Assembly (NCBI RefSeq): GCF_009724685.1
Contig: NZ_WMEF01000003.1
Coordinates: 496,001-560,000, forward strand
Direction of reading: 5' to 3'
From: Lysinibacillus cavernae
GTDB lineage: Bacteria; Bacillota; Bacilli; Bacillales_A; Planococcaceae
DNA length: 64,000 bases
Of this stretch, positions 9,634 to 19,013 are shown piece by piece. A program made the position numbers and the translations under genes. Position 1 is the first letter of the stretch. Each line of letters begins with the position of its first letter. A model generated the notes under the pieces. The model saw only the letters and a list, made by a program, of their open reading frames with translations, ran no database searches and was not told where the DNA came from.

Positions 9634-10638
9634 ATGCTAGAAGTCAGTGAAAGTAAATTAGCTCAATATAGTCTACATTATTTGAGCGAGACACTTATTT
9701 TAGGAGAAGAGGCGTTTACTCAGCCCGAGGTCATGCTAGAAGCAGCCTTTACACAACTTGCCTTTAGTAAAATAGATTTGGAGCAGCAATACCAATTTTT
9801 CCATGAAACAGATATTGCACTCAATGAGGTTTTTACGTATTCCAAGGCCATGTTCGAACAGGACAGTGACTTTTTACAACAATCACAAAATATGGCTAGG
9901 CACTTACATAGTGTGTCGCAGCACCCAAACATTAAAAGTGGGGAACTATTCATTGGCTTGTTTGAGAATTGTTTACTATTCGATGAGGCTAAAAAGGTTA
10001 TCGCCATTGTCAAGATTGATGAAAAAGAAATATTTTTAGATGTGAAAAATGATCACAATCAAATGATTGTCAACGGCATTGATGGCATTAACGTAAAGAA
10101 AATTAATAATATGGCCATTATCATTGAGATGGGACCAGATCACCCTCCTGCCGTTTTTATGAAAACAAAACGAAAAGAGGATATCGTTTACTGGCAAGAA
10201 CGATTTTTAAAAATTAAAGCAGCTGATGAACATTATCATAAAACAGATTTAGCACTTACTGAATGCAAAAAATATATTTTAAAAGAAGAAAATTATTCCA
10301 ATACTGAGAAGCTAGGGCTTTTGAATAAAACATTGGATTACTTTAGAAATGAAGAGGAATTTCAAGTAAATCATTATATCGAAACTGTATTTGAGCAAGC
10401 TGACGCTACCCAAAAAGATATCATCATCAATTCAGTCAAACCGTATGAAACGGTTATTTCTGACAGTGCGATAGAAAAGGCCGAGAAGAAATATAAACGT
10501 AAAATTAAACTCGATTCCAATATAGAAATACAAGTAAATATTCAACATATCGATCAAATAGATGAACTGATTGAAGTTGGCTATGATGAAGCAACGAATC
10601 GAAAATTCTATAAAATCTATTTCCAGGATGAAATGTAA
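9634..10638 (+). CDS. Nucleoid-associated protein, NdpA/YejK-like
   Basis: 334 residues from the ATG at 9634, five bases after AAGGTGG; a GTG three codons upstream lies on that site. The N-terminal third looks like the NdpA family (an I-K-S-G-E-L-F-I-G-L-F segment near 100), and the middle has long charged helices. Family members bind DNA or the nucleoid, but the role in Firmicutes is poorly known. It is a single gene, followed by a hairpin and convergent with the PucR-type regulator. Confidence 0.6.
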   Translation: MLEVSESKLAQYSLHYLSETLILGEEAFTQPEVMLEAAFTQLAFSKIDLEQQYQFFHETDIALNEVFTYSKAMFEQDSDFLQQSQNMARHLHSVSQHPNIKSGELFIGLFENCLLFDEAKKVIAIVKIDEKEIFLDVKNDHNQMIVNGIDGINVKKINNMAIIIEMGPDHPPAVFMKTKRKEDIVYWQERFLKIKAADEHYHKTDLALTECKKYILKEENYSNTEKLGLLNKTLDYFRNEEEFQVNHYIETVFEQADATQKDIIINSVKPYETVISDSAIEKAEKKYKRKIKLDSNIEIQVNIQHIDQIDELIEVGYDEATNRKFYKIYFQDEM

Positions 10639-10670
10639 AAGAGGCATCACCCTGTTTTAGGGATGCCTCA
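10637..10670. terminator. Hairpin terminator
   Basis: GAGGCATC (10641-10648) pairs with GATGCCTC (10662-10669). On the minus strand the stem is followed by TTTTA, so it could end both the gene on its left and leftward transcripts from the PucR-type gene. Confidence 0.6.
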
Positions 10671-10740
10671 CTAGAATAATAAAAAGATAAACATCTTTGT
10701 GAATGCAATTGCAAAAATGAAGCTGATTTCCGTTCCAGGC

Positions 10741-10795
10741 TACTCGCTTGCTGCCAACGCTTTGTTTTGGCGCAGAACAAAGCGTTGGCAGAGTA
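10741..10795. repeat. Long palindrome between convergent genes
   Basis: Arms of 15 bases (10752-10766 and 10776-10790), TGCCAACGCTTTGTT and its exact complement, enclose a 9-base loop. C51-G91 extends the stem, and a second pairing TACTC (10741-10745) with GAGTA (10791-10795) lies outside a small internal loop. No T-run follows on either strand, so it is not an ordinary terminator. Confidence 0.75.
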
Positions 10796-10848
10796 GCATG
10801 TTAATTTCTGTCATTTCATTCGTAAAATTAGGGATGTCTCCTTTTTAA

Positions 10849-12861
10849 TTAATTGACCATACCTCTTAAATAACAGGCAAGCTGAAGCTTTAATACATCT
10901 TCTGCATTTTGAAAAGAGACCGTTAATTTTTCTTCAATTTTTCTCAATCGCTGATACAATGTATTGACATGAATGTGTAATTGTTTAGCAGTCTCCCCTA
11001 CAGAGCCATTTTGCGCTATATACATCATCAAGGTTTCTTCCAGAAGTTGCTGTTTTGTTTTTTCATTTCTTAATGGTTGAAACACCTCATTCACAAAACT
11101 TAGTAGCTCCTCCTGTGTCTGATGAATAAATAGTCGATTCACACCAATTTCCTGATAAGGCATGACGCCCCAACGCTGGCGAGTTATCAAAAACGAGAGT
11201 GCTTTATCCGCTTCATTATAACTTTTAGCTATATGGTCCAACCCCAAATATAACGAACCGATACCAATTTTCAACATATTGCTTTTTACTCTTTCCCAGC
11301 TCGTTTGCAATTGCTTCACAAGTTGTAGTAGCTCATTTACCATTCGCTTGAATTGACAAATAATAGTTATTTTGTTACCAAAGCCAAATACAATTGGGGC
11401 ATGTTCTTGAAAATGCTTTTTAATTTCTCCAATCAAAAGATGTATTTGCATGTCCATTACTTGAATATCTGTACTAGATGATAATTGAATTAATACAACA
11501 GCATAATACGCATTGGACTGAATACCAAGTTCTTCACCCTTTTTCATAAGCTGTCCTTGATCCTTGCACATGATAAAATCATGAAATAGATCATGTGTTT
11601 TTTTATAAAAAGAATCCACAATTGTTTGTTTTCTTATCATTTCTAGTGCAATAATGGCACTTGCCTGTTCGATTATTAATTTGTGAATCGATTCAAGCCC
11701 ATGTTCATTTACCTCGATAAGTAGTAAGCCAAGTATTTGACCCACCCCAATGATAGGTTGAATATAGCAATCCACCGATTTATTCTCTATTTCAAGTGTA
11801 TAAAATGCTGGAGCATCTGTTAAAGGAAAGGAACGTAATAATTCGTCATTTTCTATCCAATGGCGTGGACTCGCGTAAATCGAGTTATCCATTAAATCCA
11901 TTATGACAAGGCGTAAATTTAGTATATGTCTTATCTCATTGACAATGACTTGCATACCTTTATTTTGCAAGGAGAGCTTCATAAAGGTATCGTGAATCTG
12001 ATCCCGTTGCAGCAACAATTCATTTTGATGTTTCAAATTCTGAAATAGCTTGGAATTTGTAAGAGCAATGGATACTTGATCGGAAAAACTTTCTAAAAGC
12101 TGTTTATCCTCTATTGTTAGAAGTGCGTTTTCTCCATTTTGATAAATAATGACCACACATAATGTTTGCTCTTCTACAGCAATCGGAACGGCAATAACTG
12201 ATTGTAAATGTTCAAAGGTATAGGCTTTTAATAAATGACGTAGATTCTCTTCTGTCACAGAAGAAGAAGCTTTTAACACGTCTGTATACGAATTCAAAAT
12301 CATTGATCGATTTTCCTTAAAGGTCTTCCCAATTATTCCTTCTCCGACTTTCATGCGCATATTTTTAATATCCTCACCAGGTCCCCCAGCCCACGCTTTC
12401 GGTACAAGTGCAGCTTCACTTTCTTCATACATCCAAAGTACGCCAAAATCTGCAGCCGGTATAACCGATAGTGCATTCTCCAAAATCTTTGTCAGCAAAA
12501 TATGAATATCGTTTAGTACGGAAATTTCCCGTATACTTTCCATCATTTTTTCTCGAATAAATTGTTCTTTTTCTAGCATTAATTCCAAATAATAAGCATG
12601 TAGAAATGTTTCGATAGTTTGTTGTTCCGCGGTTGATAGCGCTCTATTAAGCCGTATCACCAGTAGACTTTTTTCATGGAATTGAAAGTAATATTCTTGA
12701 AAGTTTGCAGTTATCTTGTCATTAGAAGGAGGTCGATATTCTTCTATTCCTTGTGAAAAAACAAGGGATAAACGATCTTCATTGATATTTTTCCAAACCT
12801 GTAATTGTGAAAGATTGCAAAAATCAAATAGGAATTGTTTAAGTCTTTCTACTATACTCAC
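10849..12861 (-). CDS. GAF-domain PucR-family transcriptional regulator
   Basis: 670 residues with a GTG start at 12861, seven bases after GAGGTG. A GAF domain covers about 110-275 (A-A-D-F-G-V-L-W-M, G-E-G-I-I-G-K-T-F), a second sensor-like region about 280-420, and a PucR-type C-terminal helix-turn-helix about 600-660 (T-L-M-M-Y-I-A-Q-N-G-S-V-G-E-T-A, then V-N-T-L-Y-Q-R-L-R-K-I-E). PucR-type proteins control purine, ureide and related nitrogen catabolism. It is divergent from the MFS-M20 operon and probably activates it and perhaps the permease beyond (inference). Confidence 0.85.
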   Translation of the reverse strand: MSIVERLKQFLFDFCNLSQLQVWKNINEDRLSLVFSQGIEEYRPPSNDKITANFQEYYFQFHEKSLLVIRLNRALSTAEQQTIETFLHAYYLELMLEKEQFIREKMMESIREISVLNDIHILLTKILENALSVIPAADFGVLWMYEESEAALVPKAWAGGPGEDIKNMRMKVGEGIIGKTFKENRSMILNSYTDVLKASSSVTEENLRHLLKAYTFEHLQSVIAVPIAVEEQTLCVVIIYQNGENALLTIEDKQLLESFSDQVSIALTNSKLFQNLKHQNELLLQRDQIHDTFMKLSLQNKGMQVIVNEIRHILNLRLVIMDLMDNSIYASPRHWIENDELLRSFPLTDAPAFYTLEIENKSVDCYIQPIIGVGQILGLLLIEVNEHGLESIHKLIIEQASAIIALEMIRKQTIVDSFYKKTHDLFHDFIMCKDQGQLMKKGEELGIQSNAYYAVVLIQLSSSTDIQVMDMQIHLLIGEIKKHFQEHAPIVFGFGNKITIICQFKRMVNELLQLVKQLQTSWERVKSNMLKIGIGSLYLGLDHIAKSYNEADKALSFLITRQRWGVMPYQEIGVNRLFIHQTQEELLSFVNEVFQPLRNEKTKQQLLEETLMMYIAQNGSVGETAKQLHIHVNTLYQRLRKIEEKLTVSFQNAEDVLKLQLACYLRGMVN

Positions 12862-12928
12862 GATGATTCACCTCACTTTATATGTATAAACATCTATATT
12901 TAATAATTTCATTATATGAAAACACACA

Positions 12929-12957
12929 TTGTTAGAAAAGTCTAAATTTTTTATACT
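12929..12957 (+). promoter_or_regulatory. Candidate SigA promoter of the MFS-M20 operon
   Basis: TTGTTA (12929-12934), a 17-base spacer and TATACT (12952-12957), 42 bases before the start codon of the carrier gene and facing away from the PucR-type gene. Confidence 0.55.
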
Positions 12958-12998
12958 TTGCAATATAAGCAAATCCACTATTGCGAGGAGGAAAAACA

Positions 12999-14240
12999 AT
13001 GACAGCAACAAAAGCGCAAAACACAAAATATATCGTTATTGCCATGTTGTTTTTAGGGTGGTCGTTAGGAAACTTTGATCGGTTCATTATAAACTTTGCC
13101 ATTCTTGATATTTCTAAGGAATTACAATTAACTGAATCCTTAACAGGCATTGTTTTAAGTAGCTTTTTTGCAGGCTATGCTTTAATGCAAATTCCAGGTG
13201 GTTGGTTGGCAGATCGCTTTGGTTACCGCAAAGTCTTAATTTCAACTATTATAGTGTGGTCCATCTTTACCGTATTAACTGGAGCTGCCTGGTCATTTCT
13301 ATCCATCGTTGTGATTCGATTTCTATTTGGCGTAGGTGAAGGAAGCTATTTCCCTGCCGCTTCAAAGGGCATTGCCAATTGGTTTCCTGTCGATGAACGC
13401 AGTAAAGCCATGTCCATTATGTTAACATCTGGCTCCATTATGGGCGTTATTGCACCAATTGTAGGAACGTACCTTATGTTAGCATTGGGCTGGAGAGATA
13501 TTTTTTACATCGTAGGTGCAATCGGTATTGTTGTTGCGCTTATTTTCTTCTTCTTAGTGAAGGAAAAAAATGCACCTGCTACAAGTCAGGTACAAGCACC
13601 AACCTCAAAAGCTCCATTAAGAGACGTCTTAAAGACACCGATGATTTGGAAGTTGTTTATTGCCTATTTTAGTATTTACGCGGTGAATTGGGGCTTAACA
13701 TCTTGGATGCCAACGTATTTATCTAAAGTAAGAGGATTAGATTTAACTGCTGTTGGCATCTATTCAGCCATTCCACCGTTTGTAGGCATCTTCGCGATGC
13801 TTTGTAGCGGCTATGTTTTAGATAAAATGCCACAAGGTCGAGATAAACTTGTCGCAGGTATTTTCGCCATCATTGCAGGTATTGCACTATTATTCATGGC
13901 AAATGCACCGAGCATGCTAGTATTTACGTTATGTCAGAGTGTTGTTACGGTCATGCTATCCTTTAATATTATTTTGATTACATCTGTTCCACTAAAAATT
14001 TTACCTGAGACAGTTGTAGGAACAGCCAATGGTTTTATTAATACAGGCGCTCAGTTTGCAGGCGTATTAACACCAATGCTAATCGGTTTTTTAGTGGAAG
14101 CTTTTGGTGGCTCTTATAGTCCCGCATTCGCCATGCTGATTGGCTTTACAATCGTGTGTGCCGTGTCATTATTTATGATTCGACCGAATAAAAATACAGT
14201 TGTGATGAATTCCCCTTCCATAAATGAAATCATTGACTAA
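12999..14240 (+). CDS. MFS transporter, anion:cation symporter-like
   Basis: 413 residues from the ATG at 12999, preceded by GAGGAGG; an upstream in-frame TTG lies within that site. Twelve hydrophobic helices. The loop 2-3 signature G-G-W-L-A-D-R-F-G-Y-R-K is near 66-77, and F-G-V-G-E-G-S-Y-F-P-A near 113 is typical of the ACS (glucarate/phthalate-type) branch. It probably imports a small organic anion with protons. It is 13 bases from the M20 hydrolase gene, with which it forms an operon; the hydrolase substrate is likely the imported compound. Confidence 0.88.
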   Translation: MTATKAQNTKYIVIAMLFLGWSLGNFDRFIINFAILDISKELQLTESLTGIVLSSFFAGYALMQIPGGWLADRFGYRKVLISTIIVWSIFTVLTGAAWSFLSIVVIRFLFGVGEGSYFPAASKGIANWFPVDERSKAMSIMLTSGSIMGVIAPIVGTYLMLALGWRDIFYIVGAIGIVVALIFFFLVKEKNAPATSQVQAPTSKAPLRDVLKTPMIWKLFIAYFSIYAVNWGLTSWMPTYLSKVRGLDLTAVGIYSAIPPFVGIFAMLCSGYVLDKMPQGRDKLVAGIFAIIAGIALLFMANAPSMLVFTLCQSVVTVMLSFNIILITSVPLKILPETVVGTANGFINTGAQFAGVLTPMLIGFLVEAFGGSYSPAFAMLIGFTIVCAVSLFMIRPNKNTVVMNSPSINEIID

Positions 14241-14253
14241 GGAGTGAAAGATT

Positions 14254-15699
14254 ATGAATTTAACTGACAAAATTGCAAACTATATCGATCAAAAAAGTAG
14301 TCTGTATAAAAATGTAAGTGATAGCATTTGGGGCTTTGCTGAAACGAGATTTGATGAGGTCCACTCTGCTGATTTATTATGTGAAACACTAGAAAATGAA
14401 GGATTTCAAGTTGAAAGAGGCGTTGCAAATCTCGAAACCGGTTTCATCGGAACTTTTGGAAGTGGAAAACCAGTGATTGCCATTCTTGGTGAATATGATG
14501 CACTCGCAGGATTAAGCCAGCAGGCAGGTAACCCGCACTTTAAACCTATCATTCCAAATGGCAATGGTCATGGCTGTGGTCATAACCTTTTAGGTGTCGG
14601 CGCACTGGCTGGCGCCATCTCTGCTAAACAGTACTTACAAGAAAATAACTTGACTGGAACGATCAAATATTTTGGTTGTCCAGCTGAAGAAAGCGGCTAT
14701 GGCAAATCCTTTTTAGCACGAGATGGTTATTTTAAAGATGTAGATGTAGCCTTTTCATGGCACCCTGGAACAGTTAATGGCGTCATGCATGCTAGAGCAA
14801 ATGCCGTCATTAACGCTACATTTAAATTCAAAGGGCGTAGTTCACATGCTGCTGCCTCCCCTCATTTAGGAAGAAGTGCATTAGATGCGCTAGAGTTAAT
14901 GAATGTTGGTGTAAACTATTTACGAGAACATATCGTTGATGAAGCGAGGATTCACTATGCCGTAACCAATACAGGCGGACTTGCACCAAATGTTGTACAA
15001 GCAGAGGCTGAGGTGACTTATCTAATCCGCGCACCTAAACCAAACCAAGTTAAGGACTTATATCAACGTGTCCTCAACTGTGCAAAAGGTGCTGCTTTAA
15101 TGACAGAAACAACTGTGGAAGAGCACATTGTTGGCTCTTGCCATAATTTAATTCCAAACAAAACGTTAGAAAAAGTGATGCATCAGCATATGCAGGATTT
15201 GGGTAGCGCTCGAATCACAGAGGATGACATTCATTTTGCAAAGGAAATTTATAGCACACTTTCCGAAGAAGAGAAAAATGTAGCTGCTGTACAGATAGGA
15301 AAAGAAACAGCTAAAAAGCTAGCTGATAAACCCATTATTGATTTCCTTGCACCTCTTCCAGAGGAACCATTTTTCATGGGTGGCTCAACAGATGTTGCTG
15401 ATGTCAGTTGGAATGTCCCAACTGCACAGTGCTCGACAGCAACCTGGGCATTTGGGACACCATTCCATACATGGCAGGCTGTCGCACAAGGAAAAACAGC
15501 TTATGCACATGAGGCAACTTTGCTTGCTGGAAAGGCGATTGCTTGTACAGTAATCTCCGCACTGGAAAACCCAACATTGATTGAAAACGCGAAAGCAGAG
15601 CTAATGGAACGTCTTGATGGTGAAATATATGAAGCTTTAATTCCTAAAGACTTAGAGCCTCCTAAATCAACCAAAGCAATAGCTGGCATAATGGCATAA
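14254..15699 (+). CDS. M20-family amidohydrolase, AbgB-like
   Basis: 481 residues, cytosolic. Metal-site motifs of the M20 peptidase/amidohydrolase family are present: G-E-Y-D-A-L near 83, G-H-G-C-G-H-N near 107, P-A-E-E near 145, and a C-terminal G-G-S-T-D-V-A-D-V-S-W near 377 with P-F-H-T-W. The length and these motifs fit the p-aminobenzoyl-glutamate hydrolase subunit B (AbgB) branch, which cuts amide bonds of N-acyl amino acids or related compounds. Good ribosome binding site AAGGAG. Cotranscribed with the MFS carrier and ended by a strong terminator. Confidence 0.88.
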   Translation: MNLTDKIANYIDQKSSLYKNVSDSIWGFAETRFDEVHSADLLCETLENEGFQVERGVANLETGFIGTFGSGKPVIAILGEYDALAGLSQQAGNPHFKPIIPNGNGHGCGHNLLGVGALAGAISAKQYLQENNLTGTIKYFGCPAEESGYGKSFLARDGYFKDVDVAFSWHPGTVNGVMHARANAVINATFKFKGRSSHAAASPHLGRSALDALELMNVGVNYLREHIVDEARIHYAVTNTGGLAPNVVQAEAEVTYLIRAPKPNQVKDLYQRVLNCAKGAALMTETTVEEHIVGSCHNLIPNKTLEKVMHQHMQDLGSARITEDDIHFAKEIYSTLSEEEKNVAAVQIGKETAKKLADKPIIDFLAPLPEEPFFMGGSTDVADVSWNVPTAQCSTATWAFGTPFHTWQAVAQGKTAYAHEATLLAGKAIACTVISALENPTLIENAKAELMERLDGEIYEALIPKDLEPPKSTKAIAGIMA

Positions 15700-15703
15700 A
15701 AAA

Positions 15704-15747
15704 TAAAAATAAGACTTTCTATTGTTTGATAGAAAGTCTTATTTTTA
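15704..15747. terminator. Strong bidirectional terminator
   Basis: A perfect 19-base inverted repeat (15704-15722 and 15729-15747) with a 6-base loop has A- and T-runs on both flanks. It separates the convergent M20 and permease genes. Confidence 0.93.
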
Positions 15748-15790
15748 TAGGCTTCTATATAATTAGACGTTTTTTTGATAGACGATGATG

Positions 15791-17332
15791 CTATTCTCCA
15801 AGCTTTTGCGTAGGATCTTTCCGATCAACAAAATATTTGTAGAGGAATAGACCCGCAACCATTAAATAAGCATAAACAAACTGCATCAGTTCAGGTTGAG
15901 CAATACCTACAGTAGGTGCATGAATAATGCCAAAGAATGATAGTAGTGCGGCAATAAAGGCAAATATGGCGGCACGTAGCGGCTTACCTAGTATGGCAAA
16001 TATAGTAATTGAGCCCCAAATCAGACTACTTAGAGGTGCTCCATTCCCTAGATGAATAAGTCCGTTATAATAAACACCTTTACTTAACAGCGTATCTATT
16101 CCTACAGCAGCTGCCGATGTTTCTGCGGCAGAAAAAATATTATTAGCCATTGTTAAGGCCCAATTGGCAATCCAAGGGAATAAAGTAATAAAAATAACAG
16201 GTACTTCTAAACTAGGTGTTTCACGTACAACTTGATTAGCTGTAACAATCCCTACATAAACAAGAATTGGCACAATAGCTACAACTGGTATAATCGCTAG
16301 TAGTAATTCGCCTACCCCAAACATACAGATAATGAGCATTGTAAAACCGGAGGCAATCGTATAACCAATCCCTGCCCCCATCGCCTTCCAACCAGCATGT
16401 CCGATATAGACCGTAACAGGAAAAGGATTGCCAGAGAAAGCACCGATACTTGAGGCAATTCCATTCACTAGCATCACGTTGCGCGTATTATAGGGATCCC
16501 CTGCAGCATGTGCACTTTCAATATTTTCTAAATCAAAGATATAGTTTGCTAAACCTAAAGGAATTGCAGAGGCTAAATAAGGTAATGCATAAGGAATTGC
16601 TTGAAATAACCCGACAATATGTACCTCTGGCGGATTAAAGCCTAGATTGGAAAGAGCAGCCGTAATCGCCCCGGGGCTTTGTAAACCAAACACCCATGCT
16701 AAAACGGTGCCAGAAGCAAGTAATAAAAACCCTGTAGGTATTTTCTTAAAGATAGGTGATTTACCAAACCAATTGATAAAAATAATAACCAACACAACAA
16801 ATGCGACAATTGGTGTTTCAAATGATTGCAGCATTGGATTCATAGCAAGCAACAGTAAACCAAGCCCTGATAAACAAGACAATAGAACGGTTCTAGGAAT
16901 TAATTTACGTAATAAATCTCCTAAGAATGAGCCAATCACTAAAATCATTGCTTCAAAAAAACACCAAACTAATCCAATCTGGATCGCAAGGTTCGCATTT
17001 TCTGTTTCTCTAAATACTGGAATCAATACTAAAAAAGTAACTGTAAAAATAGATGGCGCGCTCGGTCCGGATGGTAAAGCTGTTACATCTGTTCTCCCTG
17101 TTTTTTTAGCCAATTGTTGAGCAAACCAAGTATAAGCTAAACTTGCTAGAAAAATGGCCAGCCCAAATGCAGGTACAATCCTCCCATAAACAAGATCGTT
17201 TGGAAAACCTACAACAAATAATAGCAGTGAGGCCATTGTTAACAAATTCGTTAAATTATTTGCTAGTAGACCAAAATAGCCTGCCCAGTCCCCTCGCTTC
17301 CAAAGCATTTCTTTAAATGACACTTGATTCAT
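15791..17332 (-). CDS. NCS2/xanthine-uracil-type permease
   Basis: 513 residues, strongly hydrophobic, about 12-13 membrane helices. The pattern T-D-V-T-A-L-P-S-G-P near 75-84 and I-E-S-A-H-A-A-G-D-P-Y near 270 resemble nucleobase/ascorbate-type and AzgA-like permeases, though it is a divergent branch. Probably imports a purine or similar compound. A cre-like palindrome lies about 120 bases upstream of the start, suggesting carbon catabolite control. Its proximity to a PucR-type regulator and amidohydrolase supports a nitrogen-scavenging role (inference). Confidence 0.75.
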   Translation of the reverse strand: MNQVSFKEMLWKRGDWAGYFGLLANNLTNLLTMASLLLFVVGFPNDLVYGRIVPAFGLAIFLASLAYTWFAQQLAKKTGRTDVTALPSGPSAPSIFTVTFLVLIPVFRETENANLAIQIGLVWCFFEAMILVIGSFLGDLLRKLIPRTVLLSCLSGLGLLLLAMNPMLQSFETPIVAFVVLVIIFINWFGKSPIFKKIPTGFLLLASGTVLAWVFGLQSPGAITAALSNLGFNPPEVHIVGLFQAIPYALPYLASAIPLGLANYIFDLENIESAHAAGDPYNTRNVMLVNGIASSIGAFSGNPFPVTVYIGHAGWKAMGAGIGYTIASGFTMLIICMFGVGELLLAIIPVVAIVPILVYVGIVTANQVVRETPSLEVPVIFITLFPWIANWALTMANNIFSAAETSAAAVGIDTLLSKGVYYNGLIHLGNGAPLSSLIWGSITIFAILGKPLRAAIFAFIAALLSFFGIIHAPTVGIAQPELMQFVYAYLMVAGLFLYKYFVDRKDPTQKLGE

Positions 17333-17452
17333 GTTTCTTCTCCCCTTATCTATAAGTTGATAACACCTTGAGGAACTATAAAACCAAACCCTTTCCCTAT
17401 ATTGAAGGGAATAATGTGTACATCTTAATTACCATGTTCTATTCAAGTACAC

Positions 17453-17466
17453 AGAAAGCGCTTTCA
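17453..17466. promoter_or_regulatory. Candidate cre site (CcpA operator)
   Basis: AGAAAGCGCTTTCA contains a perfect 12-base palindrome GAAAGCGCTTTC (17454-17465), very close to the cre consensus of Bacillus relatives. It lies upstream of the permease (minus strand) and 247 bases before the secreted-protein gene (plus strand). The rest of the 380-base gap 17333-17712 holds AT-rich promoter DNA and no gene I can see. Confidence 0.65.
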
Positions 17467-17712
17467 TAAAATCATTCTAAAATTTTCTTTTATAACCGTC
17501 ATTGTCTATATAAACCAAAATTTGTTCCTAGCTGTTGTGCAGTTTGTACTGCAAATAATGGCTATTTTTCGAGTAAATAAGTACCCTTTATCTTTTCTTC
17601 TTTTTGAGACACAATTTCTTTGAAAATTTTTCTTAAAAAGATAAAACTTTTTCTATTGGTAAAACGTCTAATAATTGGTAACAAAAGTTAACCTAAAGGA
17701 GAATGGATAAAC

Positions 17713-18846
17713 ATGAAAAAGCCTGTTAAAAAAACATGGGTATTAGCTTCAGCACTAACACTAGGGATGGCCGTACTTACACCGCTTCAGGCTGGTGCAA
17801 CATCTGTTGAAACAACAAATAATGTCAATGTCACAGTACAAATAGAACAAAAAATAAAAGGTACCGTTAAATATTTTGATGTCGATGGTATTAACATTAA
17901 AGGAACAGATGGAAAAAATTATTTTATTGGTTTACACAAATTCTCTGATAAACAAATCGAACAATTAAAGTTAATGGAAGGACAGGAAATTTCAGTTGAA
18001 GGTAGCATTGTGGAGGATTACTCTGACTTCTTTACCTTTGAAGTATTTAAGAAAAGCTTACCTAAAGAAGTAACGAAAGAAGAGTTAGTCCAATTAGAAA
18101 AGCTCTTTCATGATATGAAAAAAGCTGAGAAAGCAGAGAATTATGAGGAAATGGAACGAATTTATCAGGCGATGGATAAAATCACAAGACCTTATGAATT
18201 AGCGAACTGGCAACCTGAGCCCTTTGAAGAATTTATCAATGAAGCTATGTTCACTGAAAAAAATATCGTCATCAAAGCTCAAGATAAAGAACAGCTGAAA
18301 ACTCTTTATACAGAATGGATAAAGTTTGTAAAAGAAGATAAATCAGAAGCAGCTCAAGAAAAAATAGATAAAATCTATTCTATTCTCGAACCTTATCACC
18401 AAGCACTTTATCCACCTCTTACATTTGAACAATACATGGTTGATATGAATGTAGAATTAACAAAAGAGGAACTTGCAGAACTTAAAACTATCTATGAAGA
18501 GGCTCAAAAAGCCGAAAAGGATAAAAACGAAGAGTTATCGATGAAATTATGGGATCAATTCTATGAGATACTGAACTCACACTTTAAATATGAACATATT
18601 TCCTTTGAAGAATATATGGCTGATATTGAATTCGAAATTAGTCAATCGGATTACACAAAATTAAAACAACACTACGAAAAAGCCGTTACCCTTGAGAAAG
18701 ATGGAGAAGAAGAAAAAGCTGGCGAACAATGGGAAGCCTTTTACAAAATTTTAGACCCTTATTACGAAGCCAATAGAGACATTCTCATCTCAGCATCTAA
18801 ACTAATAGTGAACGGGCAAGATTTACTTCCAGAACAAACTAAATAA
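17713..18846 (+). CDS. Secreted protein with tandem helical repeats
   Basis: 377 residues; I do not recognise a named family. A Sec signal peptide runs to about residue 29 (A-G-A-T). Residues about 38-105 form a small beta-rich domain (G-T-V-K-Y-F-D-V-D-G-I-N-I-K-G). From about 110 on there are four similar helical units of 50-65 residues, each with a (F/Y)-E-(E/Q)-(F/Y)-(M/I) start, a K-x-L-x-x-x-Y or similar helix, K-A-E-K-type linkers and an ending like I-L-x-P-Y-(H/Y). Strongly charged and lysine/glutamate-rich, so exported and probably wall- or surface-associated by charge. Single gene with its own terminator. Confidence 0.7.
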   Translation: MKKPVKKTWVLASALTLGMAVLTPLQAGATSVETTNNVNVTVQIEQKIKGTVKYFDVDGINIKGTDGKNYFIGLHKFSDKQIEQLKLMEGQEISVEGSIVEDYSDFFTFEVFKKSLPKEVTKEELVQLEKLFHDMKKAEKAENYEEMERIYQAMDKITRPYELANWQPEPFEEFINEAMFTEKNIVIKAQDKEQLKTLYTEWIKFVKEDKSEAAQEKIDKIYSILEPYHQALYPPLTFEQYMVDMNVELTKEELAELKTIYEEAQKAEKDKNEELSMKLWDQFYEILNSHFKYEHISFEEYMADIEFEISQSDYTKLKQHYEKAVTLEKDGEEEKAGEQWEAFYKILDPYYEANRDILISASKLIVNGQDLLPEQTK

Positions 18847-18852
18847 ACTATT

Positions 18853-18887
18853 AAGGCTCTCCTATTGATTTGGGAGCAGCCTTTTTA
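18853..18887 (+). terminator. Intrinsic terminator
   Basis: AAGGCT plus CTCC pair with GGAG plus AGCCTT around a loop, with one bulged base, followed by TTTTTATATTTTTT. Confidence 0.85.
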
Positions 18888-19013
18888 TATTTTTTGACGT
18901 TACAAAATTGTCATGTAATCCTTTGAATAGTCATGTTAATCGATAGTTCGACCATAATTTGCTTGTTATAGTAATCAATGTTGTAACAAGTAATTTATAT
19001 TCTAAAGAGAAAA

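Noticed and set aside
9720-10013. 97-codon minus-strand frame
   Set aside because: Antisense shadow of the nucleoid-associated-protein gene with Cys/Ser-rich composition and no start signals.
17341-17712. Purine riboswitch ahead of the permease gene
   Set aside because: No recognisable aptamer core or paired loops could be found by eye; only a cre-like palindrome and AT-rich DNA.
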